This document shows, piece after piece, positions 1 through 11,085 of a DNA stretch of 64,000 nucleotides; within the stretch, counting starts at the first letter, position 1, and each line of letters begins with the position of its first letter. Origin of the DNA: Morella rubra (Eukaryota > Streptophyta > Magnoliopsida > Fagales > Myricaceae); contig CM025853.1 in NCBI GenBank assembly GCA_003952965.2, positions 14,350,068 to 14,414,067 of the forward strand. Direction: 5' to 3'. A model generated the notes under the pieces. The model was not told the DNA's origin, searched no databases, and was given only the letters and a program-made list of their open reading frames with translations. A program made the position numbers and the translations under genes.

Positions 1-592
1 TTGCAGCGCCTCTTTAATCAACTATAATACCATATCAAATGCCTTAACCGACAACTTATTCTCCGACTTCACATGCAACAACCAACTGTAAATGACAACT
101 TACTAAACTTGGTACATCCAGGATACAATTCATGTTCTGCCTCTTCCCATAACTTATCAAGTGGTGTCGAAGCCTTCGGTCCCGAAGTGGGGTTTCCTAA
201 TATTAGGGTTCTCTGTTTCAACCCTTGCCGCCCCACCTTCCAATCCCGCATGAACATCAGTTAACATTTCCTCCATTCTATCACAGCTATCTCCCTCTAA
301 ATCATCATCACTATGTGGTAAGCTCGCACTGGACTCTTGACTCAAATTTGAAGTAAGTTGAATACCCTCCCGTGAAACACCCATAACTTATAGCTCACAT
401 CAATCCTATTAATGTATATATGATCTTCCATTTTATCCAACACTTGAAACACTACATTTCTGCACTTTTGACACGGACATCTGATCTGACCCCGAGAGTC
501 TACACAACAAGCAGCCATACGACAAAACAACGGACCCCCTCCACATTCTTTTCACCAAACTGATTTTTCTCGTAAACCTAACTCTTATCCAT
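1..592 (-). pseudogene. CACTA TNP2-type transposase, 5' part, left copy (broken)
   Basis: Minus-strand start of an En/Spm TNP2-like transposase, cut by the window edge. The reading begins MDKS at 592 and meets a TAG where the family has W, followed by VYEKNQFGEKN. The transposase-associated zinc-binding segment follows (GQIRCPCQKCRNVVF at roughly 455-490), and further on comes the start of the TNP2 core (LYPGCTKFSKLSFTV near 70-115). A single-base loss relative to the right copy (GTCGTATGG against GTCGATATGG near 508) breaks the frame again. The protein would catalyse CACTA excision and integration in the nucleus, but this copy cannot encode a full enzyme. Confidence 0.85.
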
Positions 593-600
593 CGCAGAAA

Positions 601-1185
601 ATCTAAAAACAATACACGAATTAAGTAATTCATAAACACCCAATCATTTGAACTTGACTTTAAGCCCAGTTGATAGGTCCTATCCCATTCAAGATTGTGC
701 ATTCAGAGTTGAACGTCAGTTCAACTTGTGTCCATCCATACTTGAAAAAATTCGGCAGCATCTCCCCCCAGTCCCCAAGTACACGCACCAGCGTTGGGGG
801 CAAACGTCATCAACGATAGTTGTATGACGTCATACACCAATGCTAGTAGTATACCAGAAGACAAAAGGTAGATGGTACTGAATTTTCTCCAAGACTTGAC
901 AGGACACAAGTACGAACTCGTCCAACCACGAATACACATTCTCAAACTGTCCATATTGTGGACAATTCAAGGGTTATTACGGATAAACGCGTCTAACCCT
1001 TGAACGGGTCTAAGGGTACACACATTATATCCCAAAAATAAACTCAAACATAACAAGTTAAAAATACTCCAATATTCATCCTCCATGCTTCTCAAACTCC
1101 ATAATTTATTTACAGAAACTCAAGCACTTCAATAATCAAACATATAAACAAAATTAAATACTACACAAGGTCAATAACTTGCAAT
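601..1185. other. TNP2 upstream region, left arm
   Basis: This is the mirror of about 11080-11670, the sequence directly upstream of TNP2. Short ORFs in it (433-702, 721-954) match no family I know and are best read as leader, intron or promoter sequence of the transposon. No clear TATA box or start-proximal element can be assigned by eye. Confidence 0.5.
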
Positions 1186-1189
1186 CTAC

Positions 1190-1310
1190 CCTACCCTGTG
1201 ATCGATTGTGTTTCAATATCGATCGATCATCCTCACAAAGACGATTGATCGCAGAATCTCCATCTAACAAATGATTGATCGTCATAAAATGGCGATCGAT
1301 CGTGACTAAC
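1190..1310. repeat. GATCGATC-type repeat cluster 1, left arm
   Basis: Several copies or one-mismatch variants of a self-complementary ATCGATCGAT core lie within about 120 bases (for example CGATCGATCATC, GGCGATCGATCGTG). Mirror cluster at about 10970-11085. It resembles the short repeats that En/Spm TNPA-type proteins bind, but the binding protein here is unknown. Confidence 0.75.
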
Positions 1311-1824
1311 CCAGATCTACAACACACTTTCCAAGCCTCCCACACACTCAAATCCACGCCCAAAACACTCACAAATCATCCTCATGCAATACTATTCCAA
1401 TATACATATTAAAAATACTCTAATAAACTCAAATCATCACAAATCCTATCCACAATACCCACAAATAGAAAAATTAAAAAAAAACACCAAATAAGTGCAC
1501 AAAGCATTCCTAAATCATAGTGTAGGTTGATACAATTACCTCTTGCACAAAATGTAGACCAAAATGAACCAAATCCACACCAAAATCTCACAAATTTTGC
1601 CCAAATTTTTCAATATTCATCCGGTTAAAAAACCAATGAATTTGAGCTTGGGCTTAACCTTAAACACTTCTAAACACTCTCCTAACCAAAAGGACTGTGT
1701 TTTGACAAAGTTTAAAGGGAAAATAGCTCCTTGCTGCAAGCCTTTGGTCTCCTCCTTGCCGTTGGTGTATTTTTACTTCACCCACTGCCTTAGAGCATTC
1801 TGGCATTTCAAGCACAATAAACAC

Positions 1825-2105
1825 TGATCGATCGGTCCTAATAGCGATCGATCGCCTTGTCAGCTTTTAAATTCCCGCCAAGTTTACAACCGATCGATCG
1901 TTACAAACATACCGATCGATTGTCACGTCTGTGTAAAACGAGGACACATGGAAGCCATCGATCGGTACTAATTATAGATCGATCGGTTAAACGACATTGT
2001 CCTTAACCGATTGAACGTCCCACCGTCACAATCCATCGTTACCAGAATATTAAATGGCATTGTTTGCTCGATCGATCGCCTTATTATGCGATCGATCGCG
2101 TAACC
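1825..2105. repeat. GATCGATC-type repeat cluster 2, left arm
   Basis: At least eight copies of the core, often in pairs spaced by about 15-20 bases (for example near 1826, 1847, 1892, 1914, 2072 and 2089). They occur in both orientations, which is unavoidable for a palindromic motif. Mirror cluster at about 10165-10465. Confidence 0.8.
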
Positions 2106-2455
2106 TAAATATTAAAAAAACTATTTTTAACCTAACAAACACTTAATTATTAAAATTAATTTACTTATAATATCATCTTAATACATACCTCATACTAATA
2201 ACTATAATCATTTGCAAAATAAGCGTTATGTCACTAGTTTCTAACATCTTAATACCTTACACATACTAACACTAACAAAATGCATCTATGATGTGTACAA
2301 CTTATATATGCTTTCTTAAATATTAATGATGTGTACTTGATATGTTTTTATATAATCTAAATACATCATAACATACTTTGTTAATATATATTTTTATGTT
2401 TCTAATCATTTAAACTCACATTATTCAATAAAATGATGGTTAGAAGAAAAACTAC
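2106..2455. other. AT-rich spacer without genes, left arm
   Basis: Very AT-rich sequence between two repeat clusters; its mirror is about 9835-10160. I see no gene, motif array or terminal repeat. Confidence 0.5.
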
Positions 2456-2457
2456 TG

Positions 2458-2760
2458 TAACGATCGATTGATGGATAACATTGATCAATCAGTATCAGTG
2501 ATTAAAACGACGTCATGCGGATCGATCACTCGTTTATTGTACACAAAATGACGACGGAGCTTATCGATGGATTAGTGAGCCGTTAACGATCGATTTGTAT
2601 ATTCAATAAAACAATCGATCAGTATGTGCTAAGGAAACAATGATGTGTAACAACGTTCACTCAATCAGTCACATATCGATCGATCGTTTTATGTCTAAAT
2701 GGCGCCATGCTTTAACGATCCATCGGTAATTATACCGATCGATCAGCGAGGATAAAATTA
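2458..2760. repeat. GATCGATC-type repeat cluster 3, left arm
   Basis: A mix of exact and decayed copies of the palindromic core (CGATCGATTG, GGATCGATC, CGATCGATCG) spread over about 300 bases. It lies between the TNP2 upstream region and the PF20167-like gene. Mirror cluster at about 9530-9830. Confidence 0.75.
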
Positions 2761-3126
2761 AAAAAAAATGATTTCTTATTAAATCTTATATTACTTATTT
2801 GATCGACCACTTATTTCATTATTTTTGCTGACCAAAGGGTATATTGGTCACTTTATGTATCTATGTGTCGGGAAAAAAATACAAATAAAAAAACATGTAA
2901 ACTGTAATCAAAGTTACTGCATATCCACAGATAAACATAAATCTCTCAAATACGTAAATAAAAAAACTAAACCTAAATAAACACAAATGTCTCAAACGGA
3001 TAAATAAACCAGAAATCCAAATGTATGTCTCAAATAGATAAAAAAAAAATACAACATAAAAATATATCAACGTTGAACAGCATCATGGAAAGTGGCCAGG
3101 TCATCAGGAATATCTTCGGGAATCCT

Positions 3127-4200
3127 TCATGGATCTGCCTCTGCCTTGAAATCATCCAGAGTCTTCTTAATTTCTTCCAACTGCTCCCTGACGTCTGCCA
3201 TATAAGCCATGACCAACTTGTTGCGTAACATCGTCATAGTGCACTCCCCTTTGAAAGCGGTTTGGAGCTCCTTCATCTCCTCTTCCAATGACTTCACCTG
3301 CCCCTCAAAAGGCTGTAGAGCAGCCTTCATAGTCACGCTGACATTGCTGTCGAGGTTCGCAAATAATTGGGCCACCCAAGGAGGGGGCACTATAGGTGCT
3401 CCTGTCTTTGCAGGTGCCTCTGACGCTGCTGTCGAAGGTCGTACTGCCTCTTCAGTGCCCGCTGCTGCTCTACGAGAGAACCGTTGAGTCAATGCCCCCT
3501 CCTGCCCTCTGCTCCTAGACAGAGTGAACTTGTTTAGCGTACTCATAATCCCCTTACAAGTCTCCACGGCAACAATCGCGACACCCCGAGAAATAAGGAA
3601 TTGAGTTAGAAACGCACCATATGGGAGGCTATATTCCTTAATTCCCAAGCCTCATCCATAATCAGCTCGAACATGTACAACGAAAAATCTATCTGCGTTT
3701 GCTGACCCAGTAAGAGCATGCATTGAGCTCTCATGAACGGGCACTTGGTAGAATGACTTTTGCCATCGACGTTAATCGTCCAGATAAGGTGCAAAATACG
3801 GCAAAACACATTGAACTCACTCTGCTTAATTATGCAACCAACCACTGCAGAGGTCTTCCCAGTCATCAGTGTCCACAAGTCCTGCTCTGATGTCCTCTAC
3901 TCATCCTTCAGGGGAACCGTCGAGAAGCAGGGGGTCTCGGGCCAAGGGCAGCATAGGAAATAAGCAATGACGTCTGTCGAGAAGATGAACTGCACTCCTC
4001 GCACTTCCATTTGCACCTCAGGTGCTCTGTCTACCGAGACAAGCGCACAAAAGAAATCATGCATGAGGGTGTCGACACAGAAACCCTCCACCCATGACAA
4101 CTAGTGCAAGAATCCCTGGTACTCGAACAGTGGGCTCCTTCTGGTGGGACAAAAATCCAGCCCCGGCCCTCATTGTGCTTGCACGCTTAGCTCCTGACAT
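3127..4200 (-). pseudogene. 'Putative plant transposon protein' (PF20167-like), left copy
   Basis: Reading starts MSGAKRASTMRAG at 4200. After a frame change it continues as WVEGFCVDTLMHDFFCALV, EVRGVQFIFSTDVI and KDE, then an in-frame stop, then RTSEQDLWTLMTGKTSAVVG. A further frame change near 3620 gives SLPYGAFLTQFLISRGV and TLNKFTLSRS, followed by a helix-rich coiled-coil tail (QVKSLEEEMKELQTAF). The VRGV…F…I, LYMFELI and LPYGAFLTQF blocks are the kind seen in the plant transposon-protein family PF20167, whose role is unknown. Two frame changes and at least one stop make it a pseudogene, yet it is better kept than its mirror copy. It sits between two GATCGATC clusters on the same strand as the neighbouring TNP2. 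Confidence 0.6.
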
Positions 4201-4287
4201 TTTATGAATGCTGCAACAATTGTATATAATTATGTGTTAATAAATAACCACAACAATGTAATTAAAAAATAAAAAAAGCCGCAACAA

Positions 4288-4790
4288 AATGGCGATCCAT
4301 CGTCACAATAGCGATCGATCGATTAATAAACACCAATTGATCGCGTGAAACAAAACGTAATGTTTGGAGTTTTAGAGATCGATCTGTACATTCTAACGAT
4401 CGATCACTACAAAATGATCGATCGATATATGTTACCGATCGATCACTACTTTTAAACTGTGTGTTTCATTTCATCGACGATCGATCATCCATGCAACAAA
4501 ACGCACAGTACCACTAAGCGATCGATCTCCAACAAGGTGATCGATCACTAATTCGTCAAAACGATGCATTTCAATATTAAGCTGACCGATCGATCGCTTA
4601 GATATAAACGATTGATCGGTCGAAACTTTTTAAACGTACAACATCTTTTCTTGATCAATCGATAAATAAAGTGATCGATCGTCACAAAATTGAAACGCAT
4701 CGTTTTTATGGACCAATTGATCGGTCCCTCATTATACATAACCGATCCATCGTCTAGTTTAGACGATCGATCATTTGACTCAGCATTTAC
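4288..4790. repeat. GATCGATC-type repeat cluster 4, left arm
   Basis: The densest cluster of the left arm, with roughly fifteen exact or near-exact copies of the ATCGATCG core in 500 bases. It ends a few bases before the LTR-like terminus at 4796. By position this should be the 5' subterminal region of the CACTA element. Mirror cluster at 7510-8000. Confidence 0.85.
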
Positions 4791-4795
4791 ATTAC

Positions 4796-6085
4796 TGTGA
4801 CACCCCTAATCTTTTAAGCTACTTCTAAAACTCTTGTGTTAAGGTTTTTCTTTCAATATCTTTAGTAATTGTGTTCTTTTCCTTAGTATTTTCTTTATTT
4901 GGGCATTGTTTAATATTTATCATTCGATTAATTGCTTATAGGATTTCTTTCCTCTATTTAATTTCTTTGGTTTCCAAATTCGTGACTTTAGTATTTTAAT
5001 TTAAATTGCATATGTGCTTTCTTTCTTTAATTCTTAACTCCCTGCTCTATTTGATTTACTTTCATGTGCTTAAATGATGTGATATCCCTTCCCTAAATTT
5101 TTCGATTTCTCTAATTTCCTTGATTTCTCGTATTTAGCCAATTAACGGTTATGATCGTGATTGTCTCTATTTTATCGGTTTCTATGCGTTTAACAAAATT
5201 CTTCCATTCTCTTGTTAATATCTTAGTATTCCTATTGCTTGATTTAAACACGTGATATTTTTCCTAAGTATACTTCATTAGCTCATATTTAACATTTTCT
5301 AAGTATTAGATTTGATTTCTTGACACATGATTTATTTCGGTTCTAATTGCCATTATGGATTTCGGTATGCTTTCCCTTTTCATTCTCTTGCTTACATCTA
5401 AATTTTTACCTAGTATCAATCTTGATTATTCTATCCCTAATCTCGGTTAATCACTTGACTAATTACTATTTCTTTTCTCTAACATATGCATTGATTAAAT
5501 TTACAACTTAGCTAATCATTTTGCTAACCTAAGTCTACTTTGATGTCATGTGGGTCCCACTCTCTCTCTCCTCCCTAGGTCACACGGCACACACAAGAAA
5601 TCCTTGTTTTGTCTTGTTTTCTTTGTCCTTTCCCTTGTCCCATGTTCTTGGCCTTAATGCATGAATAGTAAGATTCAAAAATGGACCAACCGGCCATGCT
5701 TGCTTGCAATCACATTTGATTTGATTTTGAAGTGATTTTAGCTTGTGTAAGTATCCTTAATCATCACCTAGGGAAGAGGGAGTGTGCCATTTGGCTCCTC
5801 CAGCCCTTGTGCCGCCCAAGCCACCCAATCAAGGGCTTGCTTGTGGCAGCCACCCCTTGACCAAATGATGGCAAGGTTGGCTATAAAAGCCAACCCTTGC
5901 CATGCATTTCTCACACCAACAGCCGGCCATTTGAGTCTGAGAGAGAGAGGAGTGATGTCATACCCCGAGTTTTTAAACATCACATGCATATTGTTTATGA
6001 TATCTTGTTTGTGATTAGTAGCGCATTTAGGGGCTGCTTAGTGGCTGAGAGAGATTATTTAGTACTTGAGTTACTAAGTTCGAAA
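4796..6085. mobile_element. LTR-like element end (TGTGACACCCC…), left arm, cut at the fold
   Basis: The repeat cluster stops and the sequence switches abruptly at TGTGACACCCCTAATC, a plant LTR-type terminus (TG…CA with a C-rich start). About 1.29 kb follows, including a purine tract (GAGAGAGAGA near 5940) and a short CT run, and ends at the palindrome centre. The other end of the element is not present, and no coding domain is visible. The mirrored small ORFs here (5768-6103) are incidental. Confidence 0.6.
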
Positions 6086-6205
6086 AAAAAAGGGTCCGAC
6101 TAGCTTAAAAATTTAAATTGATCCAATGCGTACTCCTCGATCTCTTGAACAATAACTCAGTTGCATTTGAACTCTAATTCTCACTAAATTATGACCTAAT
6201 CAATG
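6086..6205. other. Unshared centre of the palindrome
   Basis: About 120 bases lie between the two arms and have no mirrored partner. The left arm runs into an A-run followed by GGGTCCGACTAG. The right arm, read outward-in, continues as AACATTGATTAGG. The spacer is probably the continuation of the LTR-like element of one arm only, so the fold-back point sits inside that element. No gene is visible here. If transcribed, this would be the loop of a long hairpin RNA. Confidence 0.85.
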
Positions 6206-7497
6206 TTTCGAACTTAGTAACTCAAGTACTAAATAATCTCTCTTAGCCACTAAGCAGCCCCTAAATGCGCTACTAATCACAAACAAGATATCATAAACAA
6301 TATGCATGTGATGTTTAAAAACTCGGGGTATGACATCACTCCTCTCTCTCTCAGACTCAAATGGCCGGCTGTTGGTGTGAGAAATGCATGGCAAGGGTTG
6401 GCTTTTATAGCCAACCTTGCCATCATTTGGTCAAGGGGTGGCTGCCACAAGCAAGCCCTTGATTGGGTGGCTTGGGCGGCACAAGGGCTGGAGGAGCCAA
6501 ATGGCACACTCCCTCTTCCCTAGGTGATGATTAAGGATACTTACACAAGCTAAAATCACTTCAAAATCAAATCAAATGTGATTGCAAGCAAGCATGGCCG
6601 GTTGGTCCATTTTTGAATCTTACTATTCATGCATTAAGGCCAAGAACATGGGACAAGGGAAAAGGACAAAGAAAACAAGACAAAACAAGGATTTCCTTGT
6701 GTGTGCCGTGTGACCTAGGGAGGAGAGAGAGAGTGGGACCCACATGACATCAAAGTAGACTTAGGTTAGCAAAATGATTAGCTAAGTTGTAAATTTAATC
6801 AATGCATATGTTAGAGAAAAGAAATAGTAATTAGTCAAGTGATTAACCGAGATTAGGGATAGAATAATCAAGATTGATACTAGGTAAAAATTTAGATGTA
6901 AGCAAGAGAATGAAAAGGGAAAGCATACCGAAATCCATAATGGCAATTAGAACCGAAATAAATCATGTGTCAAGAAATCAAATCTAATACTTAGAAAATG
7001 TTAAATATGAGCTAATGAAGTATACTTAGGAAAAATATCACGTGTTTAAATCAAGCAATAGGAATACTAAGATATTAACAAGAGAATGGAAGAATTTTGT
7101 TAAACGCATAGAAACCGATAAAATAGAGACAATCACGATCATAACCGTTAATTGGCTAAATACGAGAAATCAAGGAAATTAGAGAAATCGAAAAATTTAG
7201 GGAAGGGATATCACATCATTTAAGCACATGAAAGTAAATCAAATAGAGCAGGGAGTTAAGAATTAAAGAAAGAAAGCACATATGCAATTTAAATTAAAAT
7301 ACTAAAGTCACGAATTTGGAAACCAAAGAAATTAAATAGAGGAAAGAAATCCTATAAGCAATTAATCGAATGATAAATATTAAACAATGCCCAAATAAAG
7401 AAAATACTAAGGAAAAGAACACAATTACTAAAGATATTGAAAGAAAAACCTTAACACAAGAGTTTTAGAAGTAGCTTAAAAGATTAGGGGTGTCACA
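6206..7497. mobile_element. LTR-like element end (…GGGGTGTCACA), right arm, cut at the fold
   Basis: Mirror of 4796-6085, ending in GGGGTGTCACA at 7497 where the CACTA subterminal sequence resumes. The flanks at the two outer ends (ATTAC on the left, GTAAT on the right) are reverse complements rather than direct repeats. The 2.7-kb centre is therefore not a single element inserted into a pre-existing palindrome; the element was copied together with the arm. Confidence 0.6.
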
Positions 7498-7509
7498 GTA
7501 ATGTAAATG

Positions 7510-8000
7510 CTGAGTCAAATGATCGATCGTCTAAACTAGACGATGGATCGGTTATGTATAATGAGGGACCGATCAATTGGTCCATAAAAACGATGCGTTT
7601 CAATTTTGTGACGATCGATCACTTTATATCGATTGATCAAGAAAAGATGTTGTATTTAAAAAGTTTCGACCGATCAATCGTTTATATCTAAGCGATCGAT
7701 CGGTCAGCTTAATATTGAAATGCATCGTTTTGACGAATTAGTGATCGATCACCTTGTTGGAGATCGATCGCTTAGTGGTACTGTGCGTTTTGTTGCATGG
7801 ATGATCGATCGTCGATGAATGAAACACACAGTTTAAAAGTAGTGATCGATCGGTAACATATATCGATCGATCATTTTGTAGTGATCGATCGTTAGAATGT
7901 ACAGATCGATCTCTAAAACTCCAAACATTACGTTTTGTTTCACGCGATCAATTGGTGTTTATTAATCGATCGATCGCTATTGTGACGATGGATCGCCATT
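7510..8000. repeat. GATCGATC-type repeat cluster 4, right arm (5' subterminal array)
   Basis: Mirror of 4288-4790 and the first CACTA sequence after the LTR-like end. Spacing between cores is irregular, mostly 15-40 bases. It matches in style the array before the 3' end at 20636-21170, which supports a subterminal function. Confidence 0.85.
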
Positions 8001-8087
8001 TTGTTGCGGCTTTTTTTATTTTTTAATTACATTGTTGTGGTTATTTATTAACACATAATTATATACAATTGTTGCAGCATACATAAA

Positions 8088-9155
8088 ATGTCAGGAGCTA
8101 AGCGTGCAAGCACAATGAGGGCCGGGGCTGGATTTTTGTCCCACCAGAAGGAGCCCACTGTTCGAGTACCAGGGATTCTTGCACTAGTTGTCATGGGTGG
8201 AGGGTTTCTGTGTCGACACCCTCATGCATGATTTCTTTTGTGCGCTTGTCTCGGTAGACAGAGCACCTGAGGTGCAAATGGAAGTGTGAGGAGTGCAGTT
8301 CATCTTCTCGACAGACGTCATTGTTGATTTCCTATGCTGCCCTTGGCCCGAGACCCCCTGCTTCTCGACGGTTCCCCTGAAGGATGAGTAGAGGACATCA
8401 GAGCAGGACTTGTGGACACTGATGGTGGGGAAGACCTCTGCAGTGGTTGGTTGCATAATTAAGCAGAGTGAGTTCAATGTGTTTTGCCGTATTTTGCACC
8501 TTATCTGGACGATTAACGTCGATGGCAAAAGTCATTCTACCAAGTGCCCGTTCATGAGAGCTCAATGCATGCTCTTACTGGGTCAGCAAACGCAGATAGA
8601 TTTTTCGTTGTACATGTTCGAGCTGATTATGGATGAGGCTTGGGAATTAAGGAATATAGCCTCCCATATGGTGCGTTTCTAACTCAATTCCTTATTTCTC
8701 GGGGTGTCGCGATTGTTGCCGTGGAGACTTGTAAGGGGATTATGAGTACGCTAAACAAGTTCACTCTGTCTAGGAGCAGAGGGCAGGAGGGGGCATTGAC
8801 TCAACGGTTCTCTCGTAGAGCAGCAGCGGCTGAGAGGAGGCATACGACCTTCGACATCAGCGTCAGAGGCACCTGCAAGACAGGAGCACCTATAGTGCCC
8901 CCTCCTGGGTGGCCCAGCTATTTGCGAACCTCGACAGCAATGTCAGCGTGACTATGAAGGCTGCTCTACAGCCTTTTGAGGGGCAGGTGAAGTCATTGGA
9001 GAGGAGATGAAGGAGCTCCAACCGCCTTCAAAGGGGAGTGCACTATGACGATGTTACGCAACAAGTTGGTCATGGCTCATATGGCAGACGTCAGGGAGCA
9101 GTTGGAAGAAATTAAGAAGACTCTGGATGATTTCAAGGCAGAGGCAGATCCATGA
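8088..9155 (+). pseudogene. 'Putative plant transposon protein' (PF20167-like), right copy
   Basis: Mirror of 3127-4200 and more damaged. It starts MSGAKRASTMRAG at 8088 and changes frame near 8190. It gains a TGA in the segment before GVQFIFSTDV (about 8287; CGA in the left copy), shares the stop after KDE, and is scrambled near 8830-8880. Recognisable later blocks are FNVFCRILHLIWTIN, LYMFELIMDEAW and LPYGAFLTQFLISRGV. The helical tail (EQLEEIKKTLDDFKAEA) ends at the TGA at 9153-9155. Function in CACTA biology is unknown; it could also be a captured gene from another transposon. Confidence 0.6.
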
Positions 9156-9529
9156 AGGATTCCCGAGATATTCCTGATGTGGCCACTTTCCATGATGCTG
9201 TTCAACGTTGATATATTTTTATTGTATTTTTTTTTTATCTATTTGAGACATACATTTGGATTTATGGTTTATTTATCTGTTTGAGACATTTGTGTTTATT
9301 TGGTTTAGTTTTTTTATTTACGTATTTGAGAGATTTATGTTTATCTGTGGATATGCAGTAACTTTGATTACAGTTTACATGTTTTTTTATTTGTATTTTT
9401 TTCCCGACACATAGATACATAAAATGACCAATATACCCTTTGGTCAGCAAAAATAATGAAATAAGTGGTCGATCAAATAAGTAATATAAGAATTTAATAA
9501 GAAATCATTTTTTTTTAATTTTATCCTCG
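9156..9529. other. AT-rich spacer, right arm
   Basis: Follows the PF20167-like pseudogene. It is T-rich with an imperfect repeated phrase (TATTTGAGACATACATTTGG, GTTTGAGACATTTGTG, GTATTTGAGAGATTTATG at about 9240-9345). No gene is visible. Mirror at about 2762-3126. Confidence 0.5.
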
Positions 9530-9830
9530 CTGATCGATCGGTATAATTACCGATGGATCGTTAAAGCATGGCGCCATTTAGACATAAAACGATCGATCGA
9601 TATGTGACTGATTGAGTGAACGTTGTTACACATCATTGTTTCCTTAGCACATACTGATCGATTGTTTTATTGAATATACAAATCGATCGTTAACGGCTCA
9701 CTAATCCATCGATAAGCTCCGTCGTCATTTTGTGTACAATAAACGAGTGATCGATCCGCATGACGTCGTTTTAATCACTGATACTGATTGATCAATGTTA
9801 TCCATCAATCGATCGTTACAGTAGTTTTTC
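9530..9830. repeat. GATCGATC-type repeat cluster 3, right arm
   Basis: Mirror of 2458-2760, with exact and decayed copies of the palindromic core. It lies internal to the element rather than subterminal. Confidence 0.75.
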
Positions 9831-10164
9831 TTCTAACCATCATTTTATTGAATAATGTGAGTTTAAATGATTAGAAACATAAAATATATATTAACAAAGT
9901 ATGTTATGATGTATTTAGATTATATAAAAACATATCAAGTACACATCATTAATATTTAAGAAAGCATATATAAGTTGTACACATCATAGATGCATTTTGT
10001 TAGTGTTAGTATGTGTAAGGTATTAAGATGTTAGAAACTAGTGACATAACGCTTATTTAACAAATGATTATAATTATTAGTATGAGGTATGTATTAAGAT
10101 GACATTATAAGTAAATTAATTTTAATAATTAAGTTGTTTGTTAGGTTAAAAATAGTTTTTTAAT
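9831..10164. other. AT-rich spacer without genes, right arm
   Basis: Mirror of about 2106-2455. No coding or structured signal is seen. Confidence 0.5.
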
Positions 10165-10465
10165 ATTTAGGTTACGCGATCGATCGCATAATAAGGCGAT
10201 CGATCGAGCAAACAATGCCATTTAATATTCTGGTAACGATGGATTGTGACGGTGGGACGTTCAATCGGTTAAGGACAATGTCGTTTAACCGATCGATCTA
10301 TAATTAGTACCGATCGATGGCTTCCATGTGTCCTCGTTTTACACAGACGTGACAATCGATCGGTATGTTTGTAACGATCGATCGGTTGTAAACTTGGCGG
10401 GAATTTAAAAGCTGACAAGGCGATCGATCGCTATTAGGACCGATCGATCAGTGTTTATTGTGCTT
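10165..10465. repeat. GATCGATC-type repeat cluster 2, right arm
   Basis: Mirror of 1825-2105, with paired copies of the core at about 10174, 10195, 10290, 10308, 10354, 10373, 10420 and 10440. Confidence 0.8.
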
Positions 10466-10965
10466 GAAATGCCAGAATGCTCTAAGGCAGTGGGTGAAGT
10501 AAAAATACACCAACGGCAAGGAGGAGACCAAAGGCTTGCAGCAAGGAGCTATTTTCCCTTTAAACTTTGTCAAAACACCGTCCTTTTGGTTGGGAGAGTG
10601 TTTAGAAGTGTTTAAGGTAAGCCCAAGCTCAAATTCATTGGTTTTTTAACCGGATGAATATTGAAAAATTTGGGCAAAATTTGTGTGATTTTGGTGCAGA
10701 TTTGGTTCATTTTGGTCTACATTTTGTGCAAGAGGTAATTGTATCAACCTACACTATGATTTAGGAATGCTTTGTGCACTTATTTGGTGTTTTTTTTTAA
10801 TTTTTCTATTTGTGGGTATTGTGGATAGGATTTGTGATGATTAGAGTTTATTAGAGTATTTTTAATATGTATATTAGAATGAGTATTGCATGAGGATGAT
10901 TTGTGAGTGTTTTGGGCGTGGATTTGAGTGTGTGGGAGGCTTGGAAAGTGTGTTGTAGATCTGGG
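10466..10965. other. Non-coding stretch before TNP2, right arm
   Basis: No ORF of note. The sequence is T- and G-biased with phrases such as GGAATGCTTTGTGCAC. It may be 5' leader or promoter sequence of the transposase unit; no defined element could be placed. Confidence 0.4.
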
Positions 10966-10969
10966 TTAG

Positions 10970-11085
10970 TCACGATCGATCGCCATTTTATGAAAATCAA
11001 TCATTTGTTAGATGGAGATTCTGCGATCAATCGTCTTTGTGAGGATGATCGATCGATATTGAAACACAATCGATCACAGGGTAGG
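10970..11085. repeat. GATCGATC-type repeat cluster 1, right arm
   Basis: Mirror of 1190-1310. It is the cluster nearest to the TNP2 start, about 590 bases upstream. Confidence 0.75.

Larger units (their letters stand above)
1..6085. repeat. Left arm of giant inverted duplication
   Basis: This arm is the reverse complement of 6206-12264 over its whole visible length, and continues off the left edge. Matches seen by eye include the first 80 bases against about 12185-12264, mirrored small ORFs at 5768-5989 and 6302-6523 that are identical, and mirrored ORFs at 1154-1372 and 10903-11145 that differ by one residue in the shared part. Differences are scattered substitutions and small indels; the arms look about 98-99% identical, an estimate and not a computed value. 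Contents from centre outward: LTR-like sequence, GATCGATC repeat cluster, PF20167-like pseudogene, more clusters, and the TNP2 5' end on the minus strand. Confidence 0.95.

Noticed and set aside
5768..6523. Identical 73- and 76-codon ORFs on opposite strands around the palindrome centre
   Set aside because: They are mirror images forced by the inverted repeat, match no family, and overlap in opposite frames. I do not call them genes.
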